Assembly (NCBI GenBank): GCA_036405135.1
Contig: DASWYF010000002.1
Location: 124,001-188,000, forward strand
Origin: Verrucomicrobiia bacterium
GTDB taxonomy: Bacteria > Verrucomicrobiota > Verrucomicrobiia > Limisphaerales > JAEYXS01
Length of the DNA: 64,000 nucleotides
Direction: 5' to 3'
Shown here: positions 35,342-45,400 of the stretch, in pieces
Numbering within the stretch: position 1 is the stretch's first letter
Layout: every line of letters starts with the position of its first letter
Translations under genes and position numbers: made by a program
The notes under the pieces: model-generated
What the model saw: only the letters and a program-made list of their open reading frames with translations
Told to the model about the DNA's origin: nothing
The model's database searches: none

Positions 35342-36307
35342 ATGAAACACAGCGGACATATCGCTATTCTCGGCGCGGGCAATATGGGAACTGCCTTGGG
35401 CCATCTGCTGGCGAGCAATGGCCATGAAGTCGTGCTGTGGGATTTTTTTACGGAAGTGGTGGAGGAAATCAATTTACGCCATCGCAACAGCCGTTATCTG
35501 GATGGTGTGGAACTCAGTAAAAGGATTCGTGCGACTTCTTCGCGGATTGAGTGTGTCCAAGATGCGGCGATGTTGGTCCTCGCCATGCCTTCGGCTTTTA
35601 TTGTGGATGCATTGCTGGAGGTGAAACCGGTTCTCTCTTCGAAAATACCCGTGATCAGTGCCGCCAAAGGGGTGTTGCGTGATACGCATGAACCTATCTC
35701 GGAGAAAATTGCTGAGGTGGTGGCTTCAGATCAACTGACCATTCTTGGCGGACCCGCGATTGCCAATGAATTTTCTCGAGGTATGGCGACGGCGGTGATG
35801 CTGGCCTCGGTATCATCAGAACAGTGTGCGCTATGGCAGGGTGCGTTGCAGAATGATTTCTTCCGCACTTTGCCGACGCAAGATGTGACAGGGGTGTATC
35901 TGGGCGGCATCTTGAAAAACGTCTATGCCATCCTCTTGGGATATCTGGATGCGTTGGGCGGCGGGAAGAATCTGGAAGCGGCAGTGTTGAATGCGGCGCT
36001 GCGTGAAATGGCGATGCTGGCGATCGCTAAGAGTGCGCAGCGCGAAACTATTTACGGGCTGGCTGGATTGGGCGATTTGGTCGCTACTGGTTTCTCAAAA
36101 GACAGCCACAATCGCGGCTATGGCTGGAAGCTGGGATCGAATTCAGGTTTGTCTGAAACCAAGCTTTTGCCGGAAGGTGCTTGGGCAGTTCACTCCGTTT
36201 GCCTATGGGCGAATGAAGCAAAAGTGGAGGTGCCGCTGGCGTGCTTGGTCAAAGAGATCGTGGAAGGCAAACGACCGGGTTTGGCCGAGGCGCTCCGATT
36301 CATTTAG
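35342..36307 (+). CDS. gpsA: NAD(P)-dependent glycerol-3-phosphate dehydrogenase
   Basis: 321-residue cytosolic enzyme that reduces dihydroxyacetone phosphate to sn-glycerol-3-phosphate for phospholipid synthesis. The N-terminal Rossmann motif is IAILGAGNMGTALGHLLA. The middle has VISAAKGVLRD and ILGGPAIANEFSRG. The catalytic Lys lies in LGGILKNVYAILLGYLDAL. The C-terminal helical domain holds YGLAGLGDLVATGFSKDSHN, with the substrate-binding Arg soon after in NRGYG. The length is normal. It is a stand-alone gene after the glnK terminator. Confidence 0.95.
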   Translation: MKHSGHIAILGAGNMGTALGHLLASNGHEVVLWDFFTEVVEEINLRHRNSRYLDGVELSKRIRATSSRIECVQDAAMLVLAMPSAFIVDALLEVKPVLSSKIPVISAAKGVLRDTHEPISEKIAEVVASDQLTILGGPAIANEFSRGMATAVMLASVSSEQCALWQGALQNDFFRTLPTQDVTGVYLGGILKNVYAILLGYLDALGGGKNLEAAVLNAALREMAMLAIAKSAQRETIYGLAGLGDLVATGFSKDSHNRGYGWKLGSNSGLSETKLLPEGAWAVHSVCLWANEAKVEVPLACLVKEIVEGKRPGLAEALRFI

Positions 36308-36326
36308 CACGTTCTGCTTAACGAAA

Positions 36327-37118
36327 TCAGTGCTTTGATTCCGCCGGACCGCTTTCGATGTGCACGCGCTGATCGCCTTCGCCGAGCTTGCGCTTAAAGA
36401 GGCCGGTGACCATCTGATAGCATTGGAGAGCGAGCGCGGGATCGTAGCGGTGACCTTCATCGCGCAGGAAGGCGTGCTGGCCGTTGAATTCGTGCCAGGT
36501 GAAATGGATGCCCGCCTTCAACATGGATTGATAGATGAGCGCCCGGCCCTCATCCGGCACATGCGGGTCTTGGCGGCCCCAGATCATCATCATCTCGCCG
36601 CGCACTTCCTTCATGCGGTCGATGGTGTCGTCCTTCATGCCTTGACCGAGGCTGCGTTTATGGATGTCCGTAGCGTAGAAGCAGACCGTCGCTTGCACAT
36701 CGGGATTCAACGCCGCGCGAAAGGCGAGGTGACCGCCGATGCAGATGCCCATCACGCCGAGATTGCCGGTGCAATGCGGATTCGCGAGCAACGCATCCAA
36801 GGCGCAGCGTGCATCAGCATCGTAGCCTGACAACGGCTTGGTGATCTTCAATTCATTGCCGCGATTCGCGCCTGCTTGGTCGTAAGGCAGAACTGTTCCA
36901 GCAGGCTCGAACTCATGATAGATCTCCGGCACGGCCACGACGAAGCCGTGTCCCGCGAGAATGGCTGCGGTGCGACGGATCGGCCCCGTTACTTGAAAGA
37001 TTTCTGAGTAGAGCAAAATGCCCGGGTAACGGCCTGGTGCAGCCGGGCGGAAGATGTAGGTGCGCATCGGCCCGGTGGGCGTGATCACGTCCTCTAACTC
37101 GTTCTCGATGATCGTCAT
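36327..37118 (-). CDS. Dienelactone hydrolase family protein
   Basis: 263-residue alpha/beta hydrolase from the ATG at 37118, which has GGAG six bases upstream. The Cys nucleophile lies in LGVMGICIGGHLAFRAAL, the acid in WGRQDPHVPDEGR and the His in EFNGQHAFLRDEGHRYD, the DLH catalytic triad. The substrate is unknown; the family hydrolyses dienelactones and other small esters. It is convergent with gpsA, 19 bp away, and no aromatic degradation genes are adjacent. Confidence 0.9.
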   Translation of the reverse strand: MTIIENELEDVITPTGPMRTYIFRPAAPGRYPGILLYSEIFQVTGPIRRTAAILAGHGFVVAVPEIYHEFEPAGTVLPYDQAGANRGNELKITKPLSGYDADARCALDALLANPHCTGNLGVMGICIGGHLAFRAALNPDVQATVCFYATDIHKRSLGQGMKDDTIDRMKEVRGEMMMIWGRQDPHVPDEGRALIYQSMLKAGIHFTWHEFNGQHAFLRDEGHRYDPALALQCYQMVTGLFKRKLGEGDQRVHIESGPAESKH

Positions 37119-37298
37119 GGTGTCTCCAGCTTGGTGTGTTTTTGGCGGATTGGCTGGCAGCAACTTAAGTAACCGTCTCTCTACAGCGGGTCAACGTTTC
37201 AGTGGTTTTTACTGCGGTTTTGATGAGATTTTCGAGAGATTAAACTTTTCTTGCTCTCGATGGCCGCCATGTGGCCTTAGAGGGGGTGGCCGTTCGTC

Positions 37299-38828
37299 TT
37301 ACGCTGCTACGTGTCGTGCCTGACGCTTCGGGCCGGTGAGCTTTTCACGCGATGGCGTGGGATGCTTTTCTTCGGAGAGATAGGGGCGCAGGAATTCTGG
37401 TTTATCTTTGCGACCGGCGCGTTGGAAGTCATGCCAGAGCGAGAGGGCCACGGCTTCAATCGGCATGGCTCGCACGGTGGTGAGGAACTCGAAGAGGAAC
37501 TCCATCAAACGGGGCAGGGCGATCTGGTTCGTGCGGCCGACGCGTTGATACAGCCACTCGGTCCATTCGAGGAATGCGTGGAAGGCGGAGGGTTGCTCGT
37601 GCCAGATGAGCGGGGTGGTTTCGACGAAGTTACCACTGTTGCCCACGAGATCCCAGAAGCGGGCGAAGCGGCGCATCTTCTGCATCGTGGCGAAATCGAG
37701 GTCGCGATTCTGCAAGATCTCATACGGCGTCTGCGCGCTGTAGAGCATCGTGAACTCTTTATCGTGTCGTACGATGGGTGTGCCGCGTAGACGTTTCAGG
37801 ATGCCCACTTGGATTTCTTGCGGCTTCAACGCGATGAGGCGATCGAAGCCTGCGGCGAAGCTCGCGAGCGTTTCACCGGGCAGACCCACGATGAGATCCG
37901 CGTGAATATGCACGCCGGTATGCTCGCGCAGATAGCGGAAGTTATCCGCCATCTTGTTGAAGTCCTGACGGCGGCTGATGTTCTTGCCGACTTCGGGATT
38001 GAAGGTCTGGATGCCGACTTCGAGTTGCACGCCACCGGGCGGGAACTTCGCGATGAGTTCGCGCAAGGCTTCGGGCAGGCGATCCGGCACCATCTCGAAA
38101 TGGACGAAGAGGTCCGGCTGCCAGCGATCGAGGAAGAATTGGAGGATTGCCTTGCTGATGTTCAGGTTCAGGTTGAACGTGCGGTCCACGAACTTGAACT
38201 GCTTCAGCCCGCGATCTAGCAGCTTCTGGCACTCGGCGAGAATGGCTTCCAACGGCACTTGTCGCACGGGGATATCGAGTGAGGACAGGCAGAATTCACA
38301 GGTGAAGGGGCATCCGCGTGAAGCCTCTATGTAAACGATGCGATGGGCGACGTCATCTTTGTTGTAGAGCTCATAGGGCAGCTTGATCTGGCTGAAATCG
38401 GGCAGGGGAGCGGCGATGATCTTTGACGCGGGGCGTTCGCCGTTCACGAGCTTGCGGCAGAGCTTGGCGAATTCCAGATCAGCCTCGCCGGTGATGACAT
38501 AATCCGCCAGCGCGACGATCTCCTGGCCTTCCGTCTCGTAGCTCACCTCGGGTCCGCCCAGCACGATGATGAGGTCTGGGCGGATGCGTTTCAGCGTGGA
38601 GATGACCTCGCGCGTCTGCACGGTGTTCCAGATATACACGCCGAAGCCGATGATCTGCAGATTCCGCGCCAGCAAGACCTCCGCGATGTCCAAGGCGCGC
38701 TGGTTGATATCGAACTCCACCAGACACGTACGCGCTTGCAGCTCACCCATATTGGCCAGCAGATAGCGCAGGCCAAAGGCAGCATGAATGTACTTCGCAT
38801 TAAGCGTGGTCAGGACAATGTCGGTCAT
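37299..38828 (-). CDS. B12-binding-domain radical SAM protein (DUF4080 type)
   Basis: 509 residues. The N-terminal 130 form a cobalamin-binding-like Rossmann domain ([47 protein letters not shown]), without the DxHxxG motif. The radical SAM core has the 4Fe-4S motif in [15 protein letters not shown] (CxxxCxxC) and [18 protein letters not shown]. The C-terminal 150 residues match the DUF4080 region. The reaction is unknown; relatives are methylases or tailoring enzymes. It may use the cobalamin to which the riboswitch at 54.7 kb responds, but this is not shown. Confidence 0.9.
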   Translation of the reverse strand: MTDIVLTTLNAKYIHAAFGLRYLLANMGELQARTCLVEFDINQRALDIAEVLLARNLQIIGFGVYIWNTVQTREVISTLKRIRPDLIIVLGGPEVSYETEGQEIVALADYVITGEADLEFAKLCRKLVNGERPASKIIAAPLPDFSQIKLPYELYNKDDVAHRIVYIEASRGCPFTCEFCLSSLDIPVRQVPLEAILAECQKLLDRGLKQFKFVDRTFNLNLNISKAILQFFLDRWQPDLFVHFEMVPDRLPEALRELIAKFPPGGVQLEVGIQTFNPEVGKNISRRQDFNKMADNFRYLREHTGVHIHADLIVGLPGETLASFAAGFDRLIALKPQEIQVGILKRLRGTPIVRHDKEFTMLYSAQTPYEILQNRDLDFATMQKMRRFARFWDLVGNSGNFVETTPLIWHEQPSAFHAFLEWTEWLYQRVGRTNQIALPRLMEFLFEFLTTVRAMPIEAVALSLWHDFQRAGRKDKPEFLRPYLSEEKHPTPSREKLTGPKRQARHVAA

Positions 38829-38938
38829 GACAGGACAGACAACATAGACGATTCAGAGGTGGAGGAGAATAGGGAAAATAACTGAGGTTAAATGATGGCT
38901 ATTGCCTTCAGCTATATATTTTATCACCGTTGAATATC

Positions 38939-39466
38939 ATGAAAGCCGAGGATTTTGGCCAAAATACAGCAGCGATACTGAAATTTAAGGAACACTTGGG
39001 GTCGTTACCTTGGTTTTCACGGATTGAAACTTCATGCACAGATGAAGAGAAGGTCGAACGCGTTAAACTGGAGTTTTTACTGGATCGTCCTGTTGCTCCT
39101 TGGGGAGATGTCATGATTGATGCGGAAACCAAAATTGAGCGGCGCATCATGGATTCTGGCAGATTGGTGCAGCAGCATCGATTGCAGAATTGGTTTGTTA
39201 CGCCTTGGAGTTCTGCTCAAGTAAGTAAGGTTATGGATGTTTTATTGGAAAGGTATCCAGAGTATTACAAGGATACGTTCAGCTATGCGTATGAACGGAT
39301 TGAATTTCCTGAACGATTTGTCCGGTATGCATATTTTGAATTGCTGGTAGATGACATATTTCCTCGCATAACATTCTTTCGCGATCAGCTACCTTGGTTT
39401 GAAAAGGGTTTTTGGCCCTGCGGATGGAAAGGGTGTTATCCTGAGGGGCGTCTGATTTTGCTTTGA
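38939..39466 (+). CDS. Hypothetical protein
   Basis: 175 residues from the ATG at 38939; a TTG three codons upstream is possible. There is no signal peptide and no membrane helix. It is rich in aromatic residues (about nine Trp, for example LPWFSRIET, APWGDVMID, LPWFEKGFWPCGWKG) and in charged residues. I do not recognise the family. The composition is lower in GC than its neighbours, and it sits directly beside the REP-transposase element, so acquisition by transfer is possible. Confidence 0.62.
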   Translation: MKAEDFGQNTAAILKFKEHLGSLPWFSRIETSCTDEEKVERVKLEFLLDRPVAPWGDVMIDAETKIERRIMDSGRLVQQHRLQNWFVTPWSSAQVSKVMDVLLERYPEYYKDTFSYAYERIEFPERFVRYAYFELLVDDIFPRITFFRDQLPWFEKGFWPCGWKGCYPEGRLILL

Positions 39467-39480
39467 TGGGTTAGTCTGAT

Positions 39481-39580
39481 TTTATCCCGGAGGGATAAAA
39501 GCTTGTAGCCGGTGGTTTCGCGAGGGCCGAGCGACACCACCGGACAAAGTTTCGAAAAGAGCTGCACCCCGGAGGGGTGC
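39481..39580. repeat. Left REP array: three hairpins beside the REP transposase
   Basis: Three hairpins run outward to inward. H1 is TTTATCCC-GGA-GGGATAAA (39481-39499). H2 is CCGGTGGT...ACCACCGG with an inner TCGC/GCGA (39509-39543). H3 is GCACCCC-GGA-GGGGTGC (39564-39580). H2 and H3 recur in inverted orientation at 40069-40140, and an H1-like hairpin closes the right array at 40152-40166. Confidence 0.9.
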
Positions 39581-39605
39581 TAGCAAAAAGACGCTACATA
39601 AACCC

Positions 39606-40052
39606 TCAATCTAAATACTGCTCGTCGAATTCCACTCCAGCCTGTTTCAAAACTTCAACCAATTCTTCTCGAAACGATTTGGTCTGATGATGCTTCTCTT
39701 GGTTCGCGATATACGACTGCACTGATTCTCGGGCTGTAGGACTCACAGTGAACGCAGCATAACCTTCTTGCCATTGGAATTGCCGTTCAAGGCTTCTATC
39801 AGTTACCCAAAGGGATGAAGATTTCTTCAAGTCACGCATGAAGTCGGAGAGACAATGCGTTGGTTTGAGTGCAACGAGGAGATGAACGTGATCGGACACG
39901 CCGCCGACACCTTGAGGTGTTCCACCCAAGCCACGAACAGTACCGCCGAGGTATTCATGGAGTTTGTCGCGCCATTCTTTGGTGATGAAAGGTTCGCGGT
40001 TTTTGGTGGCGAAGATGAGGTGGTAATGAAAGCTGGTGTGGGTGGATGGCAT
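39606..40052 (-). CDS. REP-associated tyrosine transposase (Y1_Tnp, IS200-like)
   Basis: 148 residues from the ATG at 40052; the open frame extends upstream only through REP DNA. Family marks are HTSFHYHLIFATKNREPFI, the HUH metal motif in GVSDHVHLLVALKPT, and the nucleophile Tyr in SVQSYIANQEKHHQTKSF. Length and motif order match RAYT proteins, single-strand endonucleases that act on REP hairpins. It is complete with no frameshift, so it may be active. Its flanks carry its probable substrates. Confidence 0.93.
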   Translation of the reverse strand: MPSTHTSFHYHLIFATKNREPFITKEWRDKLHEYLGGTVRGLGGTPQGVGGVSDHVHLLVALKPTHCLSDFMRDLKKSSSLWVTDRSLERQFQWQEGYAAFTVSPTARESVQSYIANQEKHHQTKSFREELVEVLKQAGVEFDEQYLD

Positions 40053-40068
40053 ATCTGTTCTTTTGCTG

Positions 40069-40166
40069 GCACCCCTCCGGGGTGCATTTCTTTTTTGATT
40101 GGTTACCGGTGGTGTCGCTCGTGCCTCGCGAAACCACCGGCTACATGCTGTAAAGCCTCCGGCTTT
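40069..40166. repeat. Right REP array: three hairpins in inverted order
   Basis: H3' GCACCCC-TCC-GGGGTGC (40069-40085) is the exact inverse of left H3. H2' (40106-40140) is the near-exact inverse of left H2, with two differences in the loop. H1' AAAGCC-TCC-GGCTTT (40152-40166) differs in stem sequence from left H1 but has the same GGA/TCC loop. Confidence 0.9.
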
Positions 40167-40210
40167 GGGAAAAGGGCTTTTCGTTGCGTTGTTTAATCTT
40201 AAATCATTGG

Positions 40211-40255
40211 GCATTGCTCATTCCTTCGTCATTCGGATTTGGTCATTCGTCATTA
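40211..40255. repeat. Dispersed short repeat with CATTCCTTCGTCATT core
   Basis: The sequence around TTGCTCATTCCTTCGTCATT followed by GGTCATTCGTCATT resembles, in inverted form, the AATGACGAATGACCAA and AATGACGAAGGAATGACCAA units at 61306-61420. This marks a dispersed non-coding repeat family distinct from the REP hairpins. Confidence 0.6.
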
Positions 40256-40297
40256 ACACCGAGGACGAAGGACGACGACGAGTACGAGGACGATTTA

Positions 40298-41512
40298 CTA
40301 CGTCCTAAACAACACCGATTCCCGTTTGAACGCCTGCACTGCGCCGTAGAGCGCTACGCACGCATACGCGCAGCTGGAGAGGAAGGTGAGGGCGATGAGG
40401 CCCCAGTTGAAGTTCGCGGTGAGGACGTCTTTGCAGACCAGGCTCACGTTCAGGATGGGGACGAGTGCGAGTTTTGTGCTGAGGTCGAAGCCCGGCAACG
40501 TGGCCGCCACCGCCGGGATGATCACAAGGACCATCATGGGGGAGATGTAGGTCTGCGCTTCCTTGAACGTGCGGGCGAAGGTGCCGACGGCGATGAGCAG
40601 CGCGGAGAAGAACACCGCCAGCGGCAGCAGCATGATGAGCACCCACACGACACTCAGCGGGCTGACCTGAAACGCCATGAGCGGTGAGGCCTGTGGTCCC
40701 AAGCCTTTCAAGGCATTCATGGGTAGCGAGAAGGTGATGGCGAACGAGGTCACCGAGAGCAGCGTGGTGATGAGGGACACGGTGACGACGAGGAGGAACT
40801 TGCCGGCCACCAGATCATGGCGGCTGATGGGCGTGACGAGAATCGTCTCCATGGTGCCGCGTTCTTTTTCACCGGCAGTGACATCGATCGCGGGGGTCAC
40901 GGCGCCGACGAAGCAGAGGAAGATGATCATGTAAGGGATCAAGCCGCCGAGGATGGAGCCGGTGACTTTCTCAGGTGGTGCGACGTTTTCCACATCGGTC
41001 TTGAAGGGTTTCAAGGTTTCGTGGGAGAGGCCTTTTTCGGCGAGGCGGGTGCCGACGACTTTATCGGAGTAATCGCGCAGCATGGCTTGCAATTGTCTCA
41101 CGGCCACTTGGGACCGCACTTCGCCTTCGTAGCTGTAGATCTTCACGTGCGGGGCGTTTGTGCCGCCTTGCTTCAGGGCTTCTTCAAAGCCCGGAGGGAA
41201 CTCGATGGCGGCGCGGAGCCGTTTATCGCCGATGCGTTGGCGATAGTCTTCCGTGGATTTCTCGATCTTGATGCCGGGGGCGCGCTCCAGATTCTTCGCG
41301 AGCGTGGGCGCGTGTTCCTGGCCGAAGACCATGATGCTGACGGTTTCTTTGTTCAGGCTCTTCATGGCTTTTGCGGCCACGGTGCCGAAGCCGATGGTCA
41401 TGAGCGGGAAGAGCAGCAGCGGCACGATGACGGAGGAGATCAGCGTGCGCTTGTCGCGCAGGGTATCGAGCAGCTCCTTGAAATAAACGGTGCGGATGTT
41501 GTGCCAGTTCAT
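40298..41512 (-). CDS. ABC-2 type permease (NatB-like)
   Basis: 404 residues from the ATG at 41512; the open frame upstream lies inside the ATPase gene. The first helix follows TVYFKELLDTLRDKRTLIS, then a long extracytoplasmic domain of about 150 residues, then five helices. The cytoplasmic signature VTAGEKERGTMETILVTPIS is typical of NatB/ABC-2 permeases. The start overlaps the ATPase stop by four bases (ATGA). The pair is an exporter; substrate (sodium, drug or lipid) is unknown. Confidence 0.91.
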   Translation of the reverse strand: MNWHNIRTVYFKELLDTLRDKRTLISSVIVPLLLFPLMTIGFGTVAAKAMKSLNKETVSIMVFGQEHAPTLAKNLERAPGIKIEKSTEDYRQRIGDKRLRAAIEFPPGFEEALKQGGTNAPHVKIYSYEGEVRSQVAVRQLQAMLRDYSDKVVGTRLAEKGLSHETLKPFKTDVENVAPPEKVTGSILGGLIPYMIIFLCFVGAVTPAIDVTAGEKERGTMETILVTPISRHDLVAGKFLLVVTVSLITTLLSVTSFAITFSLPMNALKGLGPQASPLMAFQVSPLSVVWVLIMLLPLAVFFSALLIAVGTFARTFKEAQTYISPMMVLVIIPAVAATLPGFDLSTKLALVPILNVSLVCKDVLTANFNWGLIALTFLSSCAYACVALYGAVQAFKRESVLFRT

Positions 41513-42246
41513 ACCTTGCCCTCCACACATTGGACGAAAATCTCTTCGAGGTCCGTCAGCCCCGTGCGTGTCTTCAATTCCGTGATGGTGCCTTCCACCA
41601 GCAGCTTCCCGTGATGGATGATGCCGATGTGGTCGCACAAGCGCTCCACCTCGCTCATGATGTGGCTGGAGAAGATGACGGTCTTGCCGCGCTCACGGCA
41701 TTGCTTGATGAAGCCCACGATGGTGCGCGCGGTCATGAGGTCGAGGCCGTGCGTGGGTTCATCGAAGATCATCACTTGCGGGTCATGGACCAAGGTGCGG
41801 GCGATGGACACGCGTTGCTTCTGGCCGGTGGAGAGTTTATCGCAGCGGCGATCGGCGAATTCTTCAATCTCCAGGAGCTTCACGAGTTCAGCCACGCGAT
41901 TCTTGAGCACGTTCGAGCTAAGGCCGTTGAGCTTGCCGAAGTATTCGATCGTCTCTTTCGCCGAGAGCCGGGCATAGAGCGCCGTGGCCGTGGAGAGGAA
42001 ACCGATGTTCGCCCGGACCTTCTCCGGGTCCTTTGCGATGTCGAAACCGGCGACTTGGGCAGTGCCTTCGGTGGGCTTGAGCAGAGTGGCGAGGGTGCGG
42101 AGGGTTGTGGTCTTGCCAGCGCCATTGGCCCCGAGCAAACCATAGATTTGCCCCGGCTCACACCGGAAGCTAACACCATCCACCGCCCGGAAGGTTCCGC
42201 GCTTGGGGTCCTTGAACGTCTTGGCCAATCCTTGGGCTACAATCAT
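41509..42246 (-). CDS. ABC exporter ATP-binding protein (NatA-like)
   Basis: 245-residue ATPase. Walker A is GANGAGKTTT, the signature is LSTGQKQRVSIARTL and Walker B is VMIFDEPTHGLD, followed by a switch region VIFSSHIMSEVERLCD. FRAVDGVSFRCEPGQIYGLL at the start is typical of the NatA branch. It is translationally coupled to the ABC-2 permease. Nothing nearby identifies the substrate. Confidence 0.93.
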   Translation of the reverse strand: MIVAQGLAKTFKDPKRGTFRAVDGVSFRCEPGQIYGLLGANGAGKTTTLRTLATLLKPTEGTAQVAGFDIAKDPEKVRANIGFLSTATALYARLSAKETIEYFGKLNGLSSNVLKNRVAELVKLLEIEEFADRRCDKLSTGQKQRVSIARTLVHDPQVMIFDEPTHGLDLMTARTIVGFIKQCRERGKTVIFSSHIMSEVERLCDHIGIIHHGKLLVEGTITELKTRTGLTDLEEIFVQCVEGKV

Positions 42247-42412
42247 GTTTCAGGAGGCACGTTATCGCTAAAAGGAGATAAAAACGAGCTTTTTCTGATT
42301 TTCACTATGAACGGGGCACCACAATAGGTTGTGTAATTGTGAATAACTTCCCGCTATCCATGGTGGTTTTTCCCTTGCGGGAATCCGGGAATGGCGTTTC
42401 ATAGCAAGTGCC

Positions 42413-45400
42413 ATGTACCTCAAGAATCTAACGGTCCTCGGGTTCAAGTCGTTCGCCGACAAGACGTCGCTGAACTTTCTGCCGGGCATCACGGCCATCG
42501 TGGGGCCTAACGGCTGCGGCAAGTCCAATGTGGCCGATGCCATCCGCTGGGTGCTGGGCGAGCAATCCGCCAAGGCGCTGCGCGGTGGTGAGATGGCGGA
42601 CGTCATTTTCAACGGCACGGACAGCCGGAAGCCGCTCGGTATGGCGGAGGTGTCCCTGACCATCGGTGACGTGGATAAGGACCAGCTCCGGGCGGCCGGG
42701 GTGGAGATGGATTACAACGAGGTGACGGTGACCCGTCGGGTGTTCCGCGATGGTGGCAGCGAGTATTTCATCAACAAGACGAGTTGCCGTCTCAAAGACA
42801 TCCAGCAGCTTTTCATGGGCACGGGTGTCGGGCGCACGAGCTACTCGATCATGGCGCAGGGCAACATCACCCAGATCTTGTCCAGCAAGCCGGAAGATCG
42901 TCGCATGGTCTTCGAGGAAGCTGCGGGCATCACGAAATTCAAGACGCAGAAGAAGGAAGCGCTGCGCAAGCTGGAGCATACGGACCAAAACCTCCTGCGC
43001 GTGGAAGACCTCATCAAAGAGGTGAAGCGCCAGATCGGCTCGCTGCAACGGCAGGCGGGCAAGGCGCGTCGCTACAAGCAGATCATGGTGGAGCTGCAAC
43101 ATCTGGATACGCAGCTCGCGCGGCATAATTTCGACGTCCTGCAAAACGAGATCACGGAACGCGATGAACGGTTGCGCCTGATCACGGTGGAAATCGAATC
43201 CTCCAGCTCCGGTGTGAATCGTGCGGAAGATGAATTGACGCAGTTGCGTGCGCGTCTCGCGGAACTGGAGCAAGAGATCAGCCTTTCACAACAACGCGGT
43301 TTGGAACTCAAAGGCCAGATTGATCGTCACGAGAGCCGCATCCATTTCAATGAAGAGCGGTTGCGTGAATTGGAGAACCAGAATGCGAAAGCGTTGGGTG
43401 ATATCGCGCAAGCGGAAGAGCGTCGATTGATCTCCGAGCAGGAATTGAACAGCGTTACGCAACGTCTCGCGGAGACGGAAGTGAAGCTGGCGGAGCACAA
43501 GCAGACGCTGGAATCGCGCCGCGAATCGTTGCATGGCGTGGAGCAGGAGTTGATGGGCAAGCAGGAGGATATCCGCCGTAATCAGTCGGAATTGTTCTCG
43601 GCGGCGCAGGAGCTCAGCCGTGTGCGCAACCAGATCAACCAGCTCGATCTGCAGAAGCAGGGCAACATCGTGCGCCTGGAGAAATTGCACTCGGAGAAGG
43701 TGCAATTGGAAGAAGAGCGCACGCGTCTGGAAGCGCGTTTGGCGGAGTTCTCAGCGAATGCGGAAGCGGACAAGCTGAACATCCAAGTGCAGCGCGGTAC
43801 GGTGGAAGAGCGGCAGGCGCGCTTGAAGGAAATCCAGCAGGAGCTGTCGCAGACTTCGCAGCAGCTTGATGGTTTGGTGCGGCAGCAGGCGGAGAAGCGT
43901 TCACGTTTGAACGTGCTGGAGCAGCTTGAGGAATCGCACGAAGGTTTCAGCGGCGGTGCGCAGGCGGCCTTGAAGCAATCGCAAGCGGTACTGGGTTCCT
44001 TGGCGGACAAGATCCGGGTGCCGGACCAATACATCAAGGCGGTGGAAACGGTTCTCGGCCAAAACCTGCAACTGGTTTTGACGGAGCAGCCGGAAGCGGC
44101 AGTACAGATCCTCGCGGACCTGAGCAATAATAAGAAGGGCAAGGCGAGCATCGCGGCGGTGAGCTTGTTGCAAGGACGGGCTTCGGCGGTAGTTGAACCG
44201 ACGACTTTCACGGTGGGCACGACCTCGGTGCTGTCCATCATGGAGGTGGAGGAAGCGTTTAAGCCGTTGCTCGAATGTCTCGTAGGTCGTACGTTGATCG
44301 TCGATGACCTGAATCTGGCGACGACGGCTTATCGTGAGTGCAACGGGCGTCATGATTTTGTGACGATGACGGGTGAGTTGCTGAATGCGTATGGCGTTTA
44401 TAACGGCGGCCAGACGAACGGCAACAATAACGGCAAGGCGCCGTCATCTATCCTCGGTCGTAAGAACCAGATCGCGGAATTGAAGGGGCAGCTCGCGCAG
44501 TTGCAGGAGCAGGTGAACGAGTTCAGCCGTCAACGCGGTGCGTTGCAGAGCGAGCAGACGACTTTGCAGGCGAGCTTGCAGGAAGCGCAGACGCAGTTGC
44601 GCACGCAGGAAGTTGCCATCGCGAGCCGTGAGGGTGAGTTCCGTGCGTTGCAGAATTCCATGCGCGTCTTGCTGCAAAAGACGGACACGGTGGGGTACGA
44701 GATTGATAATCTTTCCAATTCAGATCGCGAAGGAGCGGAGAAGCGTGAGGCGATGGCGGCGCGGATCGGGGAATTGGAACATCGCGAGGCGTCCTTGCAG
44801 GCGCAGCTCGCGGATATGAATTATGGCCTCGAGGGTCTGCGTCAGCAGCGTGATGTGGCGAATGCCGCATTGACCGAGGCGAAGGTCGCGATGGCGACGG
44901 ATGAACAGATGCTCGCTTCCTTCCGCAATCAAGTGCGGCCTTTGCAGCAGCGCATCTCGGAGATGCAGCATCTGGCGGACACGCGCCGGAATGAGATGGG
45001 TTCCTTCCTGCAACGCAAGGAGCAGGCTGAGGTGGAGATCGCCGAGTCGCGTCAGCGTATCGAAGCGTTGCAGCATGAGCGCGCGCAGGTGAACGATCAG
45101 ACCACGGAACTGGTGGGCGATCGCGACAAGCTGAACGTGGATATCGATGACCGCGAAGGCACGTTGCGGGATCAGCGTCAGCGCGTGGGTGTGTTGCAAT
45201 CACAGAAGGGCACTATCGAAGTCGAGCTCGCGCAAAAAGGCATGGCGGTGCAGAACCTGCGTGAGCGCGTGCAGCAGAAGTATCAGTTGAATCTGGACGA
45301 TATCCGCAGCGAATGCATCACAATCACGGACGCGAGCGAAGGCACGCCGAAGATCGAGACGCTCACACCGGAAGAGATGGCTTCACGCGGCATGGCGACG

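Larger units (their letters stand above)
39481..40166 (-). mobile_element. REP-associated tyrosine transposase element with mirror-symmetric REP flanks
   Basis: A single Y1-transposase gene lies between two arrays of three hairpins arranged as mirror images (H1-H2-H3, gene, H3'-H2'-H1'). This is the BIME-like context in which RAYT genes are usually found. No target duplication can be claimed from the sequence. RAYTs are thought to be domesticated relatives of IS200/IS605 that copy or process REP sequences. Confidence 0.85.
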
